Source: Lentzea sp. NEAU-D7 (GTDB lineage Bacteria; Actinomycetota; Actinomycetes; Mycobacteriales; Pseudonocardiaceae). Taken from it: a DNA stretch of 64,000 nucleotides. Made by a program: the position numbers and the translations under genes. The DNA lies in assembly GCF_026242055.1 (NCBI RefSeq), contig NZ_JAPJDL010000024.1:1-64000 (forward strand). The letters run 5' to 3'. The notes under the pieces are model-generated. The model was not told where the DNA came from. It worked only from the letters and a program-made list of their open reading frames with translations, and did no database searches. Shown here in pieces: positions 34,678 through 43,889 of the stretch (its first letter is position 1; the number at the start of each line of letters is the position of its first letter).

Positions 34678-35637
34678 TCAGGCCGCGCCGCGCGACGCCG
34701 TCATGAACTTCCCCAGGCGCGACGCCAGGTCGTCCGCGGCCTCGTTGCCCCGCAACCGTTCCGCCTCCACCTTCAACGGCCTCATGCGGTCCCGCGTGCG
34801 GGCCGAGCGGATGGGACCGGACAGCGCGATCGCCTGTTCCCCGATCTCCCGTGCCTGTTCGGCGTCGTTCTGCACGAGGTAGTTCATCGCGAGCGCGGCC
34901 AGCCGGAACGACTGGCTGCGCGACGCCTCCGCTCCGTCCGAGGAGATCGCCCTGGTGAGCAGCGGGATCGCCGACCGGGCGTACTTCACGTCGCAGGTGC
35001 GCGCGAGCTCGGTGTGCACCATGCCGCCGATCGACACCAGGTCGGCCAGGTCGAAGAACCGCGCCCACGGCGGCGCGTCCTCGGTCTCGGACCGGTGGAA
35101 CTCGTCCTCGGCGCGCGCGAACTGGCGCAGCGCCTGCCTTTCCGCGCCCATCTTCGCGAACGCCCACGCCTCGTTGGCGTGCAGGATCGACACGGCCAGG
35201 GTCGACCCGCTGGCCTGCGCGATGGGCAGACCCCGCTGGAACGACGACAAGGCGTCTTCCGGCAGCTCGTAGTGCAGGTGCACGCGCCCCATCCGGTAGT
35301 GGATGTTCGCTTCCAGCGCGCTGTTGCCCGACGCGCGCGCAAGGCCCATCGCGCGGCCGAAGTGCAGGTGCGCCGACTCGAGCAGGCCCATGTCGAACGA
35401 CGCCCAGCCGGCCAGGTTGTGCAGGTCCGCGATGGCGACCTGGAGCCGGTGCAGCACCTGTCCGGACGAGCTGGTGTCGATCAGCGGGTTCGCCCAGTTC
35501 AGCAGCGCGACGCAGGCGTCGCGGCAGGCACCGCCGCCGTACTCGTGGTCGAGCGCCCGCAAAGCACTCGTCAGGGTCTCGACATGCCGCACGTCGGTCT
35601 TGTCCACACGACCGGAAAACGCATCGCCGTTGAACAT
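34678..35637 (-). CDS. TPR protein, HTH-less relative of XRE-TPR regulators
   Basis: 319 residues, helical repeats throughout. It shares long blocks with the gene at 45103-45975: 'YGGGACRDA', 'ADLHNLAGW-SFD-G', 'RGRVHLH', 'ANEAWA', 'VHTELA' and 'RDRMRPL'. The same fold forms the C-terminal half of XRE-TPR regulators, but here no DNA-binding domain precedes it. The start ATG at 35637 has GGAGGG nine bases upstream; the longer frame to 35901 is not supported. A role as a peptide- or protein-binding partner in regulation is inferred. Confidence 0.75.
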   Translation of the reverse strand: MFNGDAFSGRVDKTDVRHVETLTSALRALDHEYGGGACRDACVALLNWANPLIDTSSSGQVLHRLQVAIADLHNLAGWASFDMGLLESAHLHFGRAMGLARASGNSALEANIHYRMGRVHLHYELPEDALSSFQRGLPIAQASGSTLAVSILHANEAWAFAKMGAERQALRQFARAEDEFHRSETEDAPPWARFFDLADLVSIGGMVHTELARTCDVKYARSAIPLLTRAISSDGAEASRSQSFRLAALAMNYLVQNDAEQAREIGEQAIALSGPIRSARTRDRMRPLKVEAERLRGNEAADDLASRLGKFMTASRGAA

Positions 35638-35919
35638 AGGTCGGCCCTCCTGACGTGCGCACGCGCACCCCGCGAGGGATACCCGCTGCACACCGTCGGT
35701 ACTCACCCGTGCCGCCGACACCATCCCGCTGTCAGGCCTGGCCGGGACAGGGCCTTTCGGCTCTCCCGGGGCACGCCGGCGCGACCGCCACAACGCCGTG
35801 GTGGTCGCGCCTACGATTTCGGACGGTGGTGGTGAACGGAAAGGGGCCAACGAGGTGTCACCGCACGGGAACTGAATCCATTCCCCGTGACGACTCCTCA
35901 CCGGTTCGGCCGAGTCGGG

Positions 35920-36114
35920 TCACTCTTCCAGGGTGACCACCTGAGCGGGACACCTGTCCACCGCGTCACGAACGCCCGGCAGCAGGTCGGCCGGGGGTTC
36001 GGCGACCAGCACGACGCCGAGCCCGTCGTCGTCGGACTGGTCGAACACGTCCGGTGCGGCGAGCACGCACTGGCCCGATCCGATGCACCTCGTCTGGTCT
36101 ATCCGGACCGTCAT
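35920..36114 (-). CDS. [3Fe-4S]-type ferredoxin, P450 partner
   Basis: 64 residues: 'DQTRCIGSGQCVLAAPDVFDQSDDDG' and 'DRCPAQVV', three cluster Cys (10, 16 and the later CP Cys). It starts one base after the P450 stop and is clearly the redox partner of that enzyme. The 35638-35919 interval beyond it holds the TPR gene promoter and nothing else I can identify. Confidence 0.93.
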   Translation of the reverse strand: MTVRIDQTRCIGSGQCVLAAPDVFDQSDDDGLGVVLVAEPPADLLPGVRDAVDRCPAQVVTLEE

Positions 36115-36115
36115 G

Positions 36116-37309
36116 TCACCACACCACCGGGATCTCGGCGGCGCCGTAGGTGATCATGTCGTTGCGGTACCTCATCTCCGTGACGGGCACGGCGGGGCGC
36201 AGGTTCGGGAACCGCTCGAAGAGCGTCCGCAGGCCGATCTGCAGCTCCGCTCGGGCCAGGTTCGCGCCGAGGCACTGGTGCGGGCCGAACCCGAAGCCCA
36301 GGTGCGACACGGCGTCGCGTTCCAGGTCCAGCTGCTCCGCACGCGGGCAGAGCGCCTCGTCGAGGTTCGCCATGAGCGACACGCTCACCCAGTCCCCCGC
36401 CTTGATCAGCACACCGTCGACCTCGACGTCCTCGGTCGCCCTGCGGGTGAGTCCCGGGCCGCCGAGCTGGCCGACCGTGTACCGCATCAGCTCCTCGACC
36501 ACCACGTCCGCGCGGCTCGGGTCGCGCCGCAGGACCTCCAGCTGGTCGGGCTTCTCGAACAGGTGCAACGTGAAGAGGCCCAGGAAGTTCGACGTGGTCT
36601 CGTGCCCGGCGGCGAGCAGCCCGATGCAGAGGAAGATCAGCTCTTCCATGCTGAAGTCGGTGTCGTTGGCCATCAGGCCGATCATGTCGTCGTTCGTGCC
36701 CGCGGCCCGTTTCGCCTCGACGATCGGCGTGAGCACCTCCGCGAGCTTGGTCGCGTGCGCGAGGTACTCGTCCTTCGAGCCGTTCTTGCCGAACAGGTCG
36801 CCGGCCGTGGCCTGGAACAGCTCCTGGTGCTCCGGCGGCACGCCCAGCAGCTCGGCGATCACCAGCGACGGCAGCGGCAGGCACAGCGAGGCGACCAGGT
36901 CCGCGGGAGCGCCCTTGGCCTCCATCACGTCGAGGTGCTCGTCGACGATCTGCTGGATGCGCGGACGCAGTTCGTTCATGCGCTTGACCATGAAGCCGCG
37001 CGAGAGAGGACGGCGCAACCGCATGTGCTCGGCGCCGTCGATGCCGTTGATGTTGCCCGGCTGGTCGGGGTCGAGCACCTCCTCGCCGTTGTCGGTGCGC
37101 ATCTCCGGCTGGCCGCCCTTGCGGGTGCTGAACCGCGGGTCGGAGAGCACCTGCCGGACACCGGCGTAGCTGGACACCATCCAGGCCTCGACGCCGTTGG
37201 GCCAGACCATCCTGACCGGCCCGTCGCTGACGGCCTCGGCGAAGCCGATCGGAGGGTGGAGCGGGTGGTCGCGTTCGTGGTGGACCGGGCAGACAGCGGC
37301 TTCAGTCAC
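36116..37309 (-). CDS. Cytochrome P450 (CYP107/105-like)
   Basis: 397 residues: I-helix 'GLLAAGHETTSNF', ExxR in 'EELMRYTV' and heme loop 'FGFGPHQCLGANLARAE'. The start is taken as GTG 37309 with GAGGGG eight bases upstream; the in-frame ATG at 37351 has no ribosome site and would put a perfect palindrome (37325-37340) inside the coding region. Second gene of a TetR-P450-ferredoxin unit; substrate unknown. Confidence 0.92.
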   Translation of the reverse strand: MTEAAVCPVHHERDHPLHPPIGFAEAVSDGPVRMVWPNGVEAWMVSSYAGVRQVLSDPRFSTRKGGQPEMRTDNGEEVLDPDQPGNINGIDGAEHMRLRRPLSRGFMVKRMNELRPRIQQIVDEHLDVMEAKGAPADLVASLCLPLPSLVIAELLGVPPEHQELFQATAGDLFGKNGSKDEYLAHATKLAEVLTPIVEAKRAAGTNDDMIGLMANDTDFSMEELIFLCIGLLAAGHETTSNFLGLFTLHLFEKPDQLEVLRRDPSRADVVVEELMRYTVGQLGGPGLTRRATEDVEVDGVLIKAGDWVSVSLMANLDEALCPRAEQLDLERDAVSHLGFGFGPHQCLGANLARAELQIGLRTLFERFPNLRPAVPVTEMRYRNDMITYGAAEIPVVW

Positions 37310-37324
37310 GGGAGTCCCCTCAAC

Positions 37325-37340
37325 AGAACAGAACTGTTCT
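37325..37340. promoter_or_regulatory. Palindromic operator upstream of P450
   Basis: AGAACAG-AA-CTGTTCT, a perfect 7-bp inverted repeat, sits 16 bases before the GTG start of the P450 and 47 bases after the TetR stop. Probable binding site of the adjacent TetR protein. Confidence 0.6.
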
Positions 37341-37386
37341 TTTGATTCCATGACCGAACGTAGCGAAGAAACTACTCCCTGACGAG

Positions 37387-37950
37387 TTATTTGGCCCTAA
37401 AGGTCCCGATGAGGGGTCTCAACAGGCCGTCGACGATCCCCTCGATCACACCCCGCTCCTCGGACCTGAGCACGAAGGTCGAGATCAGAGCGGTGATGAG
37501 GAAGTCCGCGTCGAGGCGCTCCGGCAGTTCGCCGCGCGCCTTCGCCCGGTCCACGGCGACCCGCAGGTGCTCCGTGTAGGCGCGGTCGATGTGCTCCTCG
37601 CGCAGGCACGCGAGGTCCGCGTCCTGGCGGCTGCCTTCGAGCAGCCCCAGGAAGATCCCGGCGGTGTCGAACGGCATCGGCTCGCCCCACGCCAGCAGGA
37701 TCTGGCGGACGTCCTCGGCGAACGTGCCCTCGTCCGGCTGGGGCAGCTCGGGCAGGTTCGCCTTCAGGGCGTCGGTGATCAGCCGCGCCTTGGACGGCCA
37801 GCGCTGGTAGAGACTCGCCTTGCTGGCGCGCGCACGGCCGGCGACGAGGTCCATGTTGAACCGCGCGTAGCCCACCTCGGCCAGCACGTCGAGCACGGCG
37901 GCGAAGACCTCCCGCTGACGCTCCGGCGCGTCCAAAGGCGTGCGACCCAA
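37387..37950 (-). CDS. TetR family transcriptional regulator
   Basis: 187 residues; 'VLDVLAEVGYARFNMDLVAGRARASKASLYQRWPSKARLITDAL' is the DNA-binding domain, with a C-terminal domain of the TetR_C type ('GIFLGLLEGSRQDADLACLREEHI'). Same strand as the P450 and upstream of it; likely controls the P450-ferredoxin pair through the palindrome between them. Confidence 0.87.
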   Translation of the reverse strand: MGRTPLDAPERQREVFAAVLDVLAEVGYARFNMDLVAGRARASKASLYQRWPSKARLITDALKANLPELPQPDEGTFAEDVRQILLAWGEPMPFDTAGIFLGLLEGSRQDADLACLREEHIDRAYTEHLRVAVDRAKARGELPERLDADFLITALISTFVLRSEERGVIEGIVDGLLRPLIGTFRAK

Positions 37951-37965
37951 CGGCCCTCCCGAGGC

Positions 37966-39858
37966 TCAGGTGACGCGCACCCTACCGCCGGGCGCGTCCG
38001 CCAGCCGACCCGTGCGCCGCACCGACATCCACCGCAGCTGCGTGCCGTGCAACGCCGTGATCAACGACTGGATGACCACGACGTACATCAGCTGCCGGTA
38101 GACCAGCTGCTGCAACGGATAGGCCCACAGCGGCCTGAGCGACTCGCCGTCGAGCCGCAGCGCGTACCCCGCGCTCGCGGTCTGGATCAGCAGGAACACC
38201 GCCCACACGATCAACCCGAGCGGCGCGTCCGCGACGAGGAACCCGTACAGCACCAAGAGGTCCATCACCGGCGCGAGCAGCGGCAGCAGCAGGTGGAACG
38301 CCAGCAGGTAAAGGAGTCCGAACCGGCCCATCGGCCCGTTCTCCACCAACGCGCCGCGGTGCTTCCACATCGCCTGAAAAGTGCCGTACGACCAGCGATA
38401 CCGCTGCAGGAACAGGCCGTGGAGGCTGGCCGGCGCCTCCGTCCACGCCTTGGCCTCCGGCCGGTAGGCGACCCGCCAGCCCGCGCGCGTGACGGCCATC
38501 GTGAGGTCGGTGTCCTCGGCCAGCGTGTCGGCGCTGACGCCGCCGACGTCGGTGAGCGCGGCCCTGCGGAACGCCCCGACCGCGCCCGGCACCGTCGGGA
38601 TGCAGCGCAGCGCGTGCAGGATCTGCCGGTCCAGGTTGGAGCCCGCGCAGTACTCCAGGTGCTGCCAGCGCCCGAGCAGGCCCTGCCGGTTGCCGACCTT
38701 GGCGTTGCCGGAGACCGCGCCGACCCCGTTGTCCGCGAACGGCTGCACGAGCTGGCCGATCGTGTCCGGCTCGAAGATCGTGTCGCCGTCCACCAGCACC
38801 AGCACGTCGTGCGACGCCTCGCGCACGCCCGCGTTCAGCGCCGCCGGCTTGCCCTGGTTGGTCTGCCGGATCACGGTGACACCGGGCAGGTCCAGCTGCT
38901 CGGCGATGTCCGCGGTGCCGTCGGTCGAGCCGTCGTCCACGACGATGACCTCGACGTCGGCCACGTGGTCGTTCCCGGCGATGGACCTGACCGTGGCGGC
39001 GATGTTCAGCGCCTCGTTGTACGCGGGGACGACCACCGAGACCGGCGGCGCGAACCACGGCGGCGGCTCGTTCTCGCGCCGCAGCCGGCGGTCGGTGTGG
39101 GCGAGGCCCAGCTGCATCAGGGTGCGCAGCAGGCCGAGCAGGGCGGCGATCGCGATGGCCGTGCCGAACACCACGAGCACGATGCCGCCGTTGCGCTGCG
39201 ACCACGTGGTGACCGCGCCGGTGAACCGTTCCCGCGCGGAGGCCTCGACCGGCGGTTCGTCGCTGACGAACACGAACCGGTGGCCGGGCTGTTTCGCCAG
39301 TTCCCGGGCTATGTCGCCGCCGATGCTGCCGTTGTCGTGCAGCCGGACGACGCCTCCTCCCCGCTCCCGCAACGACATCCGCACCAGCGTGCCGATGTCC
39401 TGGTGCTCGCGGTCGCCGCTGTCGATCTCGGCCGGAGCGCCCACCAGTCGCGTGTGGACGCCCAGCGCGTCGGCGAGCGCGGCCTGCGCGAGGGCGAGGT
39501 TCAGCCCGGTGGCGAGGTCGCCCTCGGCGCGGAAGCCGTCGATGCCGATCCGGTGCCCCTCGGCGACGATCCGGCGCGCGACGTCCGGATGCCGGGTGAC
39601 CTGGGCACCGGTGACGAAGAAGGTCGCCTTGATGCCCGCGGCGTCCAGCCTCTCCAGGGTCCGCGGCGTCCACTTCGGGTCAGGGCCGCCGTGGAACGCC
39701 AGCGCGAACGCGCCGTCCGGCAGCTCCCGGTGCCCGCCCGCGACCGGCACGGGCTCGGGCCTGATCGCCGCGTAGGCGTGGAACGACACCACGCACATCA
39801 GCACGAGCAGCCCCAGCAGGATGGAGATCCAGTGCAACCGGGGTGTGCGCTTCACCAC
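37966..39858 (-). CDS. Family 2 glycosyltransferase fused to a degenerate polysaccharide deacetylase domain
   Basis: 630 residues: N-terminal membrane helix (about 9-31), NodB-like domain (45-220), a helix (about 228-248), GT2 domain (265-520: 'VSVVVPAYNEALNI', 'VIVVDDGSTDGT', 'VLVDGDT', 'AEDTDLTM', 'QRYRW') and a C-terminal membrane bundle. The GT2 motifs of a processive beta-glycan synthase are complete. In the NodB domain the metal/catalytic 'TFDDGP' has become 'AFHGGP' and the HxxxH motif is absent, so deacetylase activity should be lost. It overlaps the small upstream gene by seven bases. Role in envelope polysaccharide is inferred. Confidence 0.88.
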   Translation of the reverse strand: MVKRTPRLHWISILLGLLVLMCVVSFHAYAAIRPEPVPVAGGHRELPDGAFALAFHGGPDPKWTPRTLERLDAAGIKATFFVTGAQVTRHPDVARRIVAEGHRIGIDGFRAEGDLATGLNLALAQAALADALGVHTRLVGAPAEIDSGDREHQDIGTLVRMSLRERGGGVVRLHDNGSIGGDIARELAKQPGHRFVFVSDEPPVEASARERFTGAVTTWSQRNGGIVLVVFGTAIAIAALLGLLRTLMQLGLAHTDRRLRRENEPPPWFAPPVSVVVPAYNEALNIAATVRSIAGNDHVADVEVIVVDDGSTDGTADIAEQLDLPGVTVIRQTNQGKPAALNAGVREASHDVLVLVDGDTIFEPDTIGQLVQPFADNGVGAVSGNAKVGNRQGLLGRWQHLEYCAGSNLDRQILHALRCIPTVPGAVGAFRRAALTDVGGVSADTLAEDTDLTMAVTRAGWRVAYRPEAKAWTEAPASLHGLFLQRYRWSYGTFQAMWKHRGALVENGPMGRFGLLYLLAFHLLLPLLAPVMDLLVLYGFLVADAPLGLIVWAVFLLIQTASAGYALRLDGESLRPLWAYPLQQLVYRQLMYVVVIQSLITALHGTQLRWMSVRRTGRLADAPGGRVRVT

Positions 39859-39977
39859 GCTCCCAGCAGCGTGCCGCCCACCACGGCGGCGAACACGATC
39901 AGTCCACTCGCGACGGTCCAGCTGACGAACCTCGCCGCTACCCGTCTACCGCCGTTTCGATCGACGAAGACCTGCAT
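39852..39977 (-). CDS. Small single-helix membrane protein
   Basis: 41 residues (MQVFVDRNGGRRVAARFVSW then a hydrophobic helix to the end). A strong GGGGGAAGAGG precedes the ATG at 39977. It overlaps both neighbours: 40 bases with the upstream membrane protein, 7 with the glycosyltransferase. It is part of the same operon; possibly a helper subunit of the synthase. Confidence 0.55.
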   Translation of the reverse strand: MQVFVDRNGGRRVAARFVSWTVASGLIVFAAVVGGTLLGAW

Positions 39978-40363
39978 TTCCTCTTCCCCCAGGTGATGAT
40001 GCGGACGACCGCGACCACCAGTGCCGCACCGACCGCCGACGCCATCCACGGAAACCCGTTCACCAGCAACGGGACCGCGTCAGCTGCCAACTCCTTGCTG
40101 CTCCCCCACGGCGCGAGCCTCTTCGACTGCCGTTCCCAGGCCGCGTTGCCCACCGCGACGACGACGAACACGAGAGGTGGCGCCGGTGCCACCGTCCACA
40201 AACCCACTCGGCGGACCAGAGCCGAGACCACGAGCGTGCCCCCCACGAGCCACACGCCGAAGACCCAGCCGAGGTCGCCCCCGTCCGCCCAGACCCCCGT
40301 CTGCGTGAACACCGCCAGCATCGCGAGCGCGGCGAGAGTGGGCAGTTGAACCCCCATGACCAC
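39938..40363 (-). CDS. Membrane protein, DUF6542-like
   Basis: About 141 residues with four predicted helices; 'LAMLAVFTQTGVWADGGDLGWVFGVWLVGGTLVVSALVRRVGLWTVAPAPPLVF' resembles the small DUF6542-type domain of actinobacterial membrane proteins. The assignment is by eye. It shares a 28-bp divergent promoter region with the LCP gene, so the three envelope genes and LCP are probably co-regulated. Confidence 0.6.
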   Translation of the reverse strand: MVMGVQLPTLAALAMLAVFTQTGVWADGGDLGWVFGVWLVGGTLVVSALVRRVGLWTVAPAPPLVFVVVAVGNAAWERQSKRLAPWGSSKELAADAVPLLVNGFPWMASAVGAALVVAVVRIITWGKRKCRSSSIETAVDG

Positions 40364-40391
40364 CTAGAATAGTTCAGGGGGTGTCCTTTTC

Positions 40392-41459
40392 ATGCAACCA
40401 GGTGGCGGCTATCACCGCACGGTCTTCCGCGTCCTCACGCGCCTCGCGTGGGCGGCCCTGAGCGCGGCGGTCCTCGCCGCCTCGGCGTTCGCGTGGACCA
40501 CCGTGTCGACCATCTCGACGGGGGTCGAGCGGTCCTACGCGATCCCCGCCGACGCGCCGCGTTCGGAGTCCGGCCGCAACATCCTGATCATGGGTCTGAC
40601 GACCAGGCTGGACCTGCACGGCGAACCGCTTCCCGACGACGTGCTGCGGCGCATGCAGGCGGGCGAGAGCGACCGCGGCGGGTACAACGCGAACACGCTG
40701 ATCCTGTTGCACATCCCGGTTTCCGGACCGGCCGTGGCGATGTCCGTGCCCCGCGACAACCTCGTCCCGCTGTCCTCGGGCGGCGAGGGCAAGATCAAGG
40801 AGGCCTACGGGCGGGCCAAGGTCGCCGAGGAGGACAGGCTGCGCGCCGCCGGGACGCACGACAGGCGCGAGCTGGAACGCGCCGGGCGGGAGGCCGGGCG
40901 CAGGGCCCAGGTGCGGACCGTGTCGTCGTTCCTCAACCAGCCGATCGACCACCTCGTGGAGATCTCACTGATCGGGTTCTTCCACATCGCCGAAGGGCTC
41001 GGCGGCGTGGACGTGTGCCTGCGCAACGCGACGAAGGACCCGTTGTCCGGCGCGGACTTCCCGGCAGGACCGCAGCACCTCGACGCGGGCCAGGCGTTGT
41101 CGTTCGTGCGGCAGCGGCACGGCCTGCCCGACGGTGACATCGGCCGGACCCGGCGGCAGCAGGCGTTCCTGTCCGCCGTGACCAAGCGCCTCAAGGGCGC
41201 GGACGTGGGCGCGGTGCAGGCGATGATCGACATGGCCAAGCAGGACGTCGTGCTGGACGCGGGCTTCGACCTGGCCGAGTTCGCCCGCGACATCCCCACC
41301 GAGGTGCGGTTCGACACGCTGCCGATCGAGGGCGGCGCACACCTGGGCGGGCTCGACGTCAACAAGGTGGACCAGGCCAAGGTGCGGGCGAAGGTGACCG
41401 AACTGGCCACGGCCCCGCCCCCGCCGCCACCCGGCGACGGCATCCCCTGCGTCGACTAG
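40392..41459 (+). CDS. LytR-CpsA-Psr (LCP) family glycopolymer transferase
   Basis: 355 residues: cytoplasmic tail, one helix (about 17-37), extracellular LCP domain. Motifs: 'NILIMGLTTR', 'NANTLILLHIP', 'VAMSVPRDNLV', 'KIKEAYGRA', 'LVEISLIGFFHIAEGLGGVDVCL', 'LDAGQALSFVRQRHGLPDGDIGRTRRQQAFL'. The Arg and Asp residues that bind the polyprenyl pyrophosphate headgroup are all visible. Such enzymes attach arabinogalactan, teichoic or other polymers to peptidoglycan. The C-terminal LytR_C domain is absent; the protein ends in a Pro-rich tail. Confidence 0.92.
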   Translation: MQPGGGYHRTVFRVLTRLAWAALSAAVLAASAFAWTTVSTISTGVERSYAIPADAPRSESGRNILIMGLTTRLDLHGEPLPDDVLRRMQAGESDRGGYNANTLILLHIPVSGPAVAMSVPRDNLVPLSSGGEGKIKEAYGRAKVAEEDRLRAAGTHDRRELERAGREAGRRAQVRTVSSFLNQPIDHLVEISLIGFFHIAEGLGGVDVCLRNATKDPLSGADFPAGPQHLDAGQALSFVRQRHGLPDGDIGRTRRQQAFLSAVTKRLKGADVGAVQAMIDMAKQDVVLDAGFDLAEFARDIPTEVRFDTLPIEGGAHLGGLDVNKVDQAKVRAKVTELATAPPPPPPGDGIPCVD

Positions 41460-41467
41460 CCACACCA

Positions 41468-43735
41468 CTAGACACGGCGTTCGGTGACCCAGGTCGCGAT
41501 CTGCGCGCGTGAGGTGAAGCCGAGCTTCTGCAGGATCCGCTCCACGTGCCCCTCCGCCGTCCGCCGCGCGATCACCAGCCTGGCCGCGATCTCCTTGTTC
41601 GACATGCCGCCGGCGATGAGGTCGGCGACCTGCTGCTCGCGCCGGGTCAGCGGGGTGAGGGCCAGGACCGGCACCGGGGCCTCGGCCTGTTCCTCGCCGA
41701 TCGCGTACGCGATGGCCTCCTCCAGCTCGAGGTCCATGCCCTTGCGGAACACCGCCCGGAACTCCTGCTCGCCGAGCGCGGAGACCGCCGCGGACTCGCA
41801 CTCGCCGTGCGGCGCGCCGAAGTGCCGCGAGCCGAACATGGGATAGCCCACCGACTGCCAGATCTCGCTGGTGGCGCCCAGCAGCGTGGCCGCGCGCACC
41901 GCGTTGCCCTGCGAGGCGGAGATCCAGGCCAGCACCTCGAGCGCGAGCACGATGCCCAGCAGGTCGTGGAACGAGCTCTTGATCCGCAGGCACTCGCGGC
42001 CGAGCAGGTCGGCGCGGACCAGGTCGCCGCTGACCCACGCGCACAACGCCAGCACCCAGATCGCGTAGGCCTGCGCCCACAGTTCGCCGTGCTCCTCGCC
42101 GACCGCCTTGGCCTCGACGCAGAGCCGTTCGGCGGACGCGAAGTCGTGCCGGAAGGTCGCCGCGATCGCGAGTTCGATGCCGGCGAGCATGGTGTGGCTG
42201 TTGACCGTGCCCTGGTTCCGGTACAGGCGCATGGCCTCGTGGAACCCGCTGTCCGCGAGGTCGAGGTCGTCGGCGACCAGGTGCGTGCAGGCGAGGCGGT
42301 GCGTGGCGTAGGCGAGCGCGGCGCCGTCGCCGGACTGGAGGGCGTACTCGCGGCACTCGTCCAGCATCCGCGTCGACGCGGGCAGGTCGCCCTGCAGCGT
42401 CGCCACGTACCCGTTGACCCACAGCGCCTTGGCCCGCAAGGGGCCCGGTTTCGCGCTCGCGACGGCGCGGTCGAGCCAGTGGCGGCCCTCCCCGAGCATG
42501 CCGCAGCCCGCCCAGTAGAACCACAGCGTGCTGGCCAGGTGCACGCAGTGGTCGCCGCCGTGGTCGAAGCAGAAGTCCAGGGCCGACCGCAGGTTCCCCT
42601 GCTCCAGCCGGGTGAGCGCGAAGATCTGCGGCTGCGCGGGGCCGAACCACTCCTTCTCGCGGCGCTCCGCCCATTCGATGTAGTGGTCGCGGTGCCGTTC
42701 GCGCATCACCTGTTCACGACCGGCGCCCCGCAGCTCGTCCAGGCCGTACTGGCGCAACGGCTCCAGCAGCCGGAAGCGCGTGCCGGACGGGTGCTGCTCG
42801 GCCACCACGACCGACTTGTCGACCAGGCCCATCAGGGAGTGCATGACCTCCTCTGGCGCGACGCTGTCGCCGGAGCAGACCCGTTCCGCGGCCTCCAGGT
42901 CGAACGTGCCGGTGAACACCGACGCCCGCGCCCACAGGATCTGCTCGGACCGCGTGCACAGGTGGAAGCTCCAGTCCACCGCGGCGTGCAGCGTCTGGTG
43001 GCGCGGATCGCCGCCGCGCTTGGCGTCCGCGAGCACCCGGAAGGTGTTGTCCAATCTGGACGACAAGTGGTCAAGACCCAGCACGCGCAGACGCACCGCG
43101 GCCAGTTCGATGGCGAGGGGGATCCCGCCGAGCAGCGTGCAGATCTGGCTGACCTTCTCGTGGTTGCACGCGTCGAGGACGAATCCGGGGTCGACGGCGG
43201 CGGCCCGTTCGGCGAACAGCGCCAGCGCCGGGTCCTGCGACAGGGGCGTCACCTGCCAGAGGTGTTCGCCGTCGATGCCCAGCCGTTCGCGGCTGGTGAC
43301 GAGTACGCGCAGGCCGGGGACTCCGCGCAGCAGCACGTCCACGAGATCGGCGGTCGGTCCGATGACGTGCTCGCAGTTGTCCAGGACCATCAGCAGCTGC
43401 CGGTCGCGCAGGTGTTCCACCAGGACGGTGCGATGCCTGCGGACGGTGTCGTCGTGGACGCCCAGCTGCTCCAGGACCGTGTGCACCACCAGTTCCGGGT
43501 CGGTGACACCGCCCAGGTCGACGAACCACACGCCGTCGCGGAACGCTCTGCTGGTTTCGGCGGCAGCGCGCAACGCCAGCCGCGTCTTGCCGACGCCACC
43601 GACACCCGTGAGAGTGACGAGGCGCGACTCGGACAGCAGCCTCCTCACTTCGGCGACGTCGTGCTTGCGGCCGACGAAAGTAGTTGTGTCAGCAGGCAAA
43701 TTGCCTTTGCGCCCTGGGTACAGCGAACCGCCCAC
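41468..43735 (-). CDS. LuxR-type regulator with NB-ARC ATPase and TPR domains
   Basis: 755 residues: NB-ARC-like ATPase (25-330; P-loop 'TGVGGVGKTRLALRAA', 'LLMVLDNCEHV'), helical/TPR section (350-660) and a C-terminal LuxR helix-turn-helix ('LTPLTRREQQVADLIAGGMSNKEIAARLVIARRTAEGHVERILQKLGFTSRAQIATWV'). This is the large-ATPase transcription regulator type common beside actinomycete metabolic loci. Start GTG. Convergent with the LCP gene (8 bases apart). Confidence 0.9.
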   Translation of the reverse strand: MGGSLYPGRKGNLPADTTTFVGRKHDVAEVRRLLSESRLVTLTGVGGVGKTRLALRAAAETSRAFRDGVWFVDLGGVTDPELVVHTVLEQLGVHDDTVRRHRTVLVEHLRDRQLLMVLDNCEHVIGPTADLVDVLLRGVPGLRVLVTSRERLGIDGEHLWQVTPLSQDPALALFAERAAAVDPGFVLDACNHEKVSQICTLLGGIPLAIELAAVRLRVLGLDHLSSRLDNTFRVLADAKRGGDPRHQTLHAAVDWSFHLCTRSEQILWARASVFTGTFDLEAAERVCSGDSVAPEEVMHSLMGLVDKSVVVAEQHPSGTRFRLLEPLRQYGLDELRGAGREQVMRERHRDHYIEWAERREKEWFGPAQPQIFALTRLEQGNLRSALDFCFDHGGDHCVHLASTLWFYWAGCGMLGEGRHWLDRAVASAKPGPLRAKALWVNGYVATLQGDLPASTRMLDECREYALQSGDGAALAYATHRLACTHLVADDLDLADSGFHEAMRLYRNQGTVNSHTMLAGIELAIAATFRHDFASAERLCVEAKAVGEEHGELWAQAYAIWVLALCAWVSGDLVRADLLGRECLRIKSSFHDLLGIVLALEVLAWISASQGNAVRAATLLGATSEIWQSVGYPMFGSRHFGAPHGECESAAVSALGEQEFRAVFRKGMDLELEEAIAYAIGEEQAEAPVPVLALTPLTRREQQVADLIAGGMSNKEIAARLVIARRTAEGHVERILQKLGFTSRAQIATWVTERRV

Positions 43736-43889
43736 AGCGGCACCCTAGGTCTGCTCGATCTCCCGCTGCAATGCGGTCCCCCGGAGGCACCAACGGTGAA
43801 ACACGGGTAGTTACCCCCTAGGGCGCATGCGGCGAGCTCGTCAGTCTTGGAGGCTTGGCGAGGACGTGGCCGCGGGAGGGGACGAGATC

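Noticed and set aside
37310-37351. P450 start at ATG 37351
   Set aside because: No ribosome site, and a perfect palindrome fitting a TetR operator would fall inside the coding region.
29981-37950. P450s, SARP and nos as one thaxtomin-like nitration cluster
   Set aside because: No peptide synthetase or other biosynthetic core genes are present, and the P450 genes are not next to nos.
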